Shown in pieces: positions 33,453-38,086 of a DNA stretch of 38,086 nucleotides. Position numbers and translations under genes: made by a program. How positions within the stretch are numbered: the stretch's first letter is position 1; every line of letters begins with the position of its first letter. Origin of the DNA: Acaryochloris sp. IP29b_bin.137 (lineage in GTDB: Bacteria > Cyanobacteriota > Cyanobacteriia > Thermosynechococcales > Thermosynechococcaceae); the NCBI RefSeq assembly GCF_028285745.1, contig NZ_JANQOP010000221.1, positions 1-38,086 of the forward strand, written 5' to 3'. The notes under the pieces were generated by a model, which ran no database searches, was not told the DNA's origin, and worked only from the letters and a program-made list of their open reading frames with translations.

Positions 33453-35471
33453 CTAGACTTCCGTTTCTACTCTCGCGAGAACGCGCTCGGCAACCTTGTC
33501 GGGAACAACTTCTAAATGGTCGTCTCGCCAAATAAAGAATCCGATGCCTTGGGTGAGTGATCGCAACTCAATAATCAAACTCTGCATCTCGGCCATGGGG
33601 AAGTAAGCCGAAATTTCATCCCAGCCATCCCAACCGACTTTACCCTCGTACCCCAAGACTTGCCCGCGATGGTTACTAATTAAGCCCAGAACTTTGGAAG
33701 TGAACTCTGTGGGAGTTGAGAGGGTTACCCGCTCAATGGGTTCCAAAAGTACAGGTTGACAGTTGGGGAGTCCAGACTGCATAGCAATCCGAGCAGCCTG
33801 CTTAAAGGCCTGTTCTGAGCTATCCACAGAATGATAGGACCCATCCGTCAAGGTGACATCAATGTCGACAATCGGGAAACCTAACACCCCATGATGGAGG
33901 AATTCGCGAACCCCCATTTCCACCCCAGGAATATACTGACGGGGCACAACACCCCCCACAATGGTTTCACTAAAGCTAAATCCTTCCCCTCTGGCTTTGG
34001 GTTTGATATCTAAACGCACATCCCCAAATTGGCCATGTCCACCAGTTTGGTGCTTATAGCGACCATGACTGGACGTTGACTTGCGGATACTTTCCTTATA
34101 GGGAACGTGAGGGGTATGGGTTTTAATCGGCAGTTTATGCTTACGCTCTAGCCGATCGGTGGCAATTTGCAAGTGGATATCCCCTTGTCCCCACAGCACC
34201 ATTTCATGGGTGGTTTCTCGATGTTCCCAACTCAAACTCGGATCTTCTTCGAGCAGCTTGCTGATGGCATTACTAATTTTGACTTCATCTTTGCGATTCC
34301 TGGGTGAGATCGCAAGCGAATACACCGGTTCAAGATGCTGGGCTGTTCGCAACTCTGGAGGGGCAGATCCATTGACCACCACTAGGGTATCCCCCGTTTT
34401 AACGCCATCCAGACGGCTGAGGGCAACAATATCTCCGGCTTCTGCTTGGGTAAGGCTTTGCTGTTGCTGGCCCATAAGCCGATAAATGCCGCCCACCCGG
34501 ACTTGGTTTAGGGTCATACCATCCGTCAGAGTTCCTTGCCAGACTCGCACCAAGGATAGTTTGCCGCCTTGAGGCGAAAAGTAATTTTTGAGGACCTGAG
34601 CCACCAGGCGATCAGAACTGGGGTTTAGATCCCTTGTCTGAGCCGTGTCGTTGGCGTCTGGGGCTTCTTTCTCTAGGGCTTCCAATAGAGGTCTCACCCC
34701 AAAGCACTGCTCCGCAACGCCGACAAATACTGGCACGATCAGGTCAGCGCCGAGGTCTGTTTTCAAATCTTGTAAAACTTCAGATTGCGGAGGCTCTATA
34801 TCTTCTAATAATTCTTCTAAAAGGTGATCATCAAAATCAGCGAGCGTTTCTAACATTTCAGTATGGGCAGCCTTCTCCTGATCCGCGAGCTCTGCAGGCA
34901 GCGGCATCGGATCTGCGGGAGAGTCAGGATGATAATGGAAGGCTTGTTCAGAGACCAGATCAATAAATCCCTGGAGATCTTCGTTTTGACCAATGGGGTA
35001 TTGATGAAGGACCAGGGGACGACTGGACACCTGTTTTAAGGCATCCAGAACCTCGCTAAAAGGGGAATTGGCGCGGTCCATTTTATTGATAAACACGAGA
35101 TGGGGAATCTCCCATTCATCTAGGGTTTGAAACAAGGGTGCCAAGGTGAGGACTTTCTGAGGCTCTGGCTCACAAACCACCACAGCGGCATCGACCCCAA
35201 CCAAGCAGTTTAGGGTTTCTTGCAATAACTCAACTGAACCTGGGCAGTCTAAAAAGGTAAAAGAAAGGCCGCCATGTTCAAAACTGGCAGCCGTTACTTC
35301 GGTACTCATTTGGCGCTCCCGGGCTTCAGCACTGGCATCCCCCACGGTGTTGCCTTCTTTTATGGACCCTTTACGGGTCGTGACCTCCGTCACATGGAGT
35401 AAACTTTCGAGGAGTGTGGTTTTGCCACTGGAATAGGGACCCACCAGGGCAATATTACGGAAACTAGTCAT
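33453..35471 (-). CDS. EF-G-like translational GTPase lacking the catalytic His
   Basis: A 672-residue protein with the five-domain order of elongation factor G. The GTPase motifs differ from canonical EF-G: the P-loop is GPYSSGKTT (residues 11-19, canonical AHIDAGKTT), G3 is DCPGS (75-79) where canonical EF-G has DTPGH, so the His that activates water is Ser79, while G4 NKMD (129-132) is intact. Later segments ARGEGFSFSETIVGGVVPRQ, YIPGVEMGVREFLHHGVLGF and the final EF-G IV/V domains are recognisable. This is the EF-G-like paralogue family (EF-G2 type) of cyanobacteria and others; its role in translation is unclear. GAGG six bases before ATG 35471 decides the start. Confidence 0.92.
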   Translation of the reverse strand: MTSFRNIALVGPYSSGKTTLLESLLHVTEVTTRKGSIKEGNTVGDASAEARERQMSTEVTAASFEHGGLSFTFLDCPGSVELLQETLNCLVGVDAAVVVCEPEPQKVLTLAPLFQTLDEWEIPHLVFINKMDRANSPFSEVLDALKQVSSRPLVLHQYPIGQNEDLQGFIDLVSEQAFHYHPDSPADPMPLPAELADQEKAAHTEMLETLADFDDHLLEELLEDIEPPQSEVLQDLKTDLGADLIVPVFVGVAEQCFGVRPLLEALEKEAPDANDTAQTRDLNPSSDRLVAQVLKNYFSPQGGKLSLVRVWQGTLTDGMTLNQVRVGGIYRLMGQQQQSLTQAEAGDIVALSRLDGVKTGDTLVVVNGSAPPELRTAQHLEPVYSLAISPRNRKDEVKISNAISKLLEEDPSLSWEHRETTHEMVLWGQGDIHLQIATDRLERKHKLPIKTHTPHVPYKESIRKSTSSHGRYKHQTGGHGQFGDVRLDIKPKARGEGFSFSETIVGGVVPRQYIPGVEMGVREFLHHGVLGFPIVDIDVTLTDGSYHSVDSSEQAFKQAARIAMQSGLPNCQPVLLEPIERVTLSTPTEFTSKVLGLISNHRGQVLGYEGKVGWDGWDEISAYFPMAEMQSLIIELRSLTQGIGFFIWRDDHLEVVPDKVAERVLARVETEV

Positions 35472-35717
35472 AGTTACCTCGTTGATGGACGATATTTTAG
35501 CGATCAAGCGCAGCTTGCAAAAGGATGAAAATTGAAACTAGAAGAGATAAATCTCAGTCTCGTAAATGAAGGAGTTCCTGCTCGTAGACTGTAGAGACTT
35601 GAGACTTACCTCTGGTGTAACTCAGGATTCAGTTTGTTTAGGCAAAAATGCCATTTCTTTTAAGGCAGGGTTAACAACAGTGAAGTATGTTGACGTTTTC
35701 GTAACCAGGAGAGATGA

Positions 35718-36818
35718 ATGTTAAGCTTTCGGCACCTCAGCACCCGTTTTTTCTTACTGCTGGGAGTTGGATTCATTATCCCTGTATGTGATATCCCCGT
35801 TCAAGCTGAACCCATCGCTCAGGTCAACAAAGATCGCCAACTGTTTCAGCTCTTTAAAAAAGGTAAAGAGTTGGTGGATGCCAAAAACTTTGATATGGCT
35901 TTGCAAGCCTACCGACAAGCCTCCTTGCTGGATACTAAAAATCCCCGCATCTTTTCGGCTATTGGCTATATTCAAGCCCAACGAGGGGATTATCCCCGGG
36001 CTGTAGAGGCCTATAAAAAAGCGATCGCACTCGATGGCAAAAATGCCAATTTTCACTATGCCTTGGGATATAGCTTGGGTAACTCAGGCCAAAATGAGCA
36101 GGCCGCTGCTGCTTATCAGAAAGTGATCGAGTTGGAACCTAAAAATGTTCGAGCCTATGAAGGTTTGGCAGTGATTTACAGTCGCCAAAAGAAATATGAC
36201 GAAGCGTTCCAAAACTTCCAAAAGGTCATTGAAATTAACCCTAAAAATGGGGAGGCCTATAACTCTATTGGGTTGATTCACTTGAAAAAAAATCAGGTCC
36301 AGCCTGCCATTACTAATTTGGAAAAAGCCGCTGCCCTCTCTCCCAAGAATGGCGAAATTCAGATGAATTTGGCTTTGGCCTATTCCGCTCAAGGCAAGAC
36401 TCAAGAAGGATTAGTAGCGTTAGACAATGCCGTTAAATTAGATCCGAGAAATCCCAAAGTTCATTTGCGAACGGGACAGTTATTGCAGAGCCAAGGAAAT
36501 CATGAGCGAGCCTTAGCCGCCTATAAACAGGCCTTGCGACATGACAAAGATTTAGGGGCTGCTCACGAAGGGATTGGTGATCTGCTGATGCAGAAAGGGG
36601 ATGCATTAGGAGCTGTCGTTGCCTTTCGTCAGGCCACCAAATTGGCACAGCGCAATCCCAGTGCCTTCTATAAGCTGGCAAAAGCACTGATTGCCCGAAA
36701 TCGGCATCGAGAAGCAATTCCTGAGTTACGTAAAGCGCGGCAACTCTACCAACTTCAGCGCCAAGCAGATGGGGTTAAGAAAGTCGATGCTTTGTTGAAG
36801 AAACTATCGGTGAGTTAG
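35718..36818 (+). CDS. Exported TPR-repeat protein
   Basis: A 366-residue protein with a signal peptide (hydrophobic about residues 10-25, cleavage near VQA) and about eight to nine tandem TPR units from residue 40 to 340. Examples are RGDYPRAVEAYKKAIALDGK, NEQAAAAYQKVIELEPKN and KYDEAFQNFQKVIEINPKN. No enzymatic domain is present; it should be a protein-binding scaffold in the periplasm or thylakoid lumen. AGGAGAG at 35707-35713 supports ATG 35718. It is convergent with the M16 peptidase gene. Confidence 0.93.
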   Translation: MLSFRHLSTRFFLLLGVGFIIPVCDIPVQAEPIAQVNKDRQLFQLFKKGKELVDAKNFDMALQAYRQASLLDTKNPRIFSAIGYIQAQRGDYPRAVEAYKKAIALDGKNANFHYALGYSLGNSGQNEQAAAAYQKVIELEPKNVRAYEGLAVIYSRQKKYDEAFQNFQKVIEINPKNGEAYNSIGLIHLKKNQVQPAITNLEKAAALSPKNGEIQMNLALAYSAQGKTQEGLVALDNAVKLDPRNPKVHLRTGQLLQSQGNHERALAAYKQALRHDKDLGAAHEGIGDLLMQKGDALGAVVAFRQATKLAQRNPSAFYKLAKALIARNRHREAIPELRKARQLYQLQRQADGVKKVDALLKKLSVS

Positions 36819-36828
36819 GGTCACTTAG

Positions 36829-38016
36829 CTAAGAGGGCTTGGGCAGTAGGGTTAACACTCGATAAGCAGTGGCGGAGAGGTAGGTCTGAGCAGACTGTTG
36901 CAGATTGGCAGGGGTGAGTTGCTGAATGGCCTGCGGATAAAGGAGTCCTGCCTCTAGATTATGGGAGATCGCATGATGGTATCCATACAAACTGGCTCGA
37001 CTGGATGGGCTTTCCGTCCTAAATAAATGTTGATTTATCATTTGCCGCTGTCGTCGTTCTAACTCCGATGTGGGCACCTCCTCATTGTGAAGCTGCTGCA
37101 CGTGGTTGATGATTTCTGCTTCTACCCGCTCTAAATTTTGGGTAGAGAGCTGAACAGAGATCCAAAAGAGCCCTTGCCAGACTTGGGTGAGATTACTAAC
37201 GGAAATCCGTTCCACCCACTGTTTCTCCTCCCGGAGGGATTTGACCAAACGGGAATTTCGGCCACCCCCTAAAATCTTTGCCAACACATCTAAGCCATAG
37301 GTTTGAGAGAGGTGTTGAATGCCTGGGACTTGCCAGAGCAATACTAACCGGGCTTGAGTTAGCTTCGGATCAACGACGGTTTGGCGCGTGATGCTCGTGT
37401 AAGGGGGGTCGAGAGCCTGATCTAGAGCGGAGGATGGTGGTCGAGCGGGGGTGGCACATTCTTGGGCAACGGTTCCGATCATCTGCTCGACAGGCAGATT
37501 CCCCACCACAACGGCAGTCAGATTTTCAGGGTGATACCAAGACTGATGATGGTTATACATCTGCTCTGGAGCTAGGGATTGGATCACCTCAGCAGGACCT
37601 AGGATAGGTCGCCGATAAGGGAGGTGGGCATACCCCAGGGTCATGGCGTGCTGAAATAACCGACGGCGAACATTATCGTCAGAGCGACGAATTTCCTCTA
37701 AAACTACCAGCCGTTCCCGTTCAAAGCTCTCGGCATCTAAACGGGCATTAAGGGTGAGATCGATTTGCAGGGGTGCGATCGCAGCAAAATCCTGAGGCGC
37801 AACCGTCACATAAAAACAGGTATAGTCCTGGCTAGTGACGGCATTGGTGACCCCGCCTCGGGCTTCGACTTGACGCTCAAACTCGCCTTCAGGCAGCCGC
37901 TCTGTGCCCTTAAACACCATATGCTCCAAGAAATGAGCCATACCATTGATGGCATCGGCTTCCACCGCCGACCCAGCATTGACCCACAAACCTTTGGGGA
38001 TGACAAGGTACTTCAA
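36829..38016 (-). CDS. M16-family zinc peptidase, N-terminus replaced by repeat
   Basis: The frame gives 395 residues with the inverted zinc motif GMAHFLEHMVFKGTE (H28, E31, H32) and the downstream Glu pair in VVLEEIRRSDD (107-108), so the active-site residues are intact. Cyanobacterial M16 proteins of this type carry about 30 more residues before LWVNAGSAVE. Here the first nine codons (from TTG 38016) lie in the terminal repeat, and an in-frame TAG sits at 38085-38083, so the native N-terminal strand is lost. The truncated gene is probably not functional, or the true start lies across an element boundary outside the window. M16 proteins of this group degrade peptides or process precursors. 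Confidence 0.85.
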   Translation of the reverse strand: MKYLVIPKGLWVNAGSAVEADAINGMAHFLEHMVFKGTERLPEGEFERQVEARGGVTNAVTSQDYTCFYVTVAPQDFAAIAPLQIDLTLNARLDAESFERERLVVLEEIRRSDDNVRRRLFQHAMTLGYAHLPYRRPILGPAEVIQSLAPEQMYNHHQSWYHPENLTAVVVGNLPVEQMIGTVAQECATPARPPSSALDQALDPPYTSITRQTVVDPKLTQARLVLLWQVPGIQHLSQTYGLDVLAKILGGGRNSRLVKSLREEKQWVERISVSNLTQVWQGLFWISVQLSTQNLERVEAEIINHVQQLHNEEVPTSELERRQRQMINQHLFRTESPSSRASLYGYHHAISHNLEAGLLYPQAIQQLTPANLQQSAQTYLSATAYRVLTLLPKPS

Positions 38017-38086
38017 ATCTAGAGTCAGCAGTAGATAGGGCAGTGTGATTTCAAAGAAAATAGGGTGGCCGAAACGACTACCCTAT
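37990..38086. repeat. Right copy of the 97-bp terminal inverted repeat
   Basis: Exact reverse complement of 1-97. Its inner border (37990) coincides with the point where M16 family similarity begins (the codon before LWVNAGS). As at the left end, it is best read as the end of an insertion sequence that continues beyond the window. Confidence 0.9.

Noticed and set aside
1-38086. A linear replicon with terminal inverted repeats and hairpin telomeres
   Set aside because: The repeats cut into chromosomal-type genes at both ends and the interior is core metabolism (dapF, murI, thiL, sfsA). IS copies or record ends explain this more simply.

Overview
The window is a piece of a cyanobacterial chromosome. 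The evidence is the gene set: Ycf54, HemJ, a Psb32-type TPM protein, a TLP40/CYP38-type lumenal cyclophilin, the short cyanobacterial form of Hfq next to dapF, and a group 2 sigma factor. The HIP1 octamer GCGATCGC also occurs at least ten times (for example at 6298, 9697, 14047, 19119, 22947, 36021). Gene content and the density of transposase debris would suit an Acaryochloris-like genome, but that is inference from memory of the families, not a proven identification.

The left 4.4 kb is accessory. It is AT-rich by eye, lacks exact HIP1 sites, and holds a FecR-domain protein plus an outer-membrane beta-barrel-like protein, followed by the decayed remains of two unrelated transposases (an IS4-type remnant on the plus strand and an IS1380-type remnant on the minus strand). 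From about 4.4 kb onward the content is ordinary core genome. 4.4-9.9 kb: CheY-like regulator, CYTH protein, band-7/prohibitin protein, orphan histidine kinase, hemJ, msrA, SRPBCC protein. 10.1-13.8 kb (all minus): TRAP permeases dctQ-dctM, an M23 peptidase, a GspE-N-like small protein and hfq. 13.9-18.5 kb: dapF, ycf54, a PEP-synthase-like protein with a degenerate ATP-grasp half, a ComF-family protein, and a 50-residue membrane protein. 19-22.3 kb: queC-queE (7-deazaguanine synthesis), an Rpn-type nuclease, sfsA. 22.4-26.7 kb: sigma factor with a strong terminator, Psb32-like protein, PHP phosphoesterase, RluD-type pseudouridine synthase. 27.4-38 kb: Wzc-like exopolysaccharide protein, thiL, cyclophilin, murI, an EF-G-like GTPase lacking the catalytic His, a TPR protein, and an M16 peptidase.

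The most striking structural feature is at the two ends: bases 1-97 are the exact reverse complement of bases 37990-38086. The genes at both ends (the beta-barrel protein and the M16 peptidase) lose family resemblance exactly where this repeat begins. Both flanks therefore run into the same repeated element in opposite orientation, most simply two copies of one insertion sequence at which the sequence record stops. I found no CRISPR array, no rRNA or tRNA gene, and no obvious new defence system.
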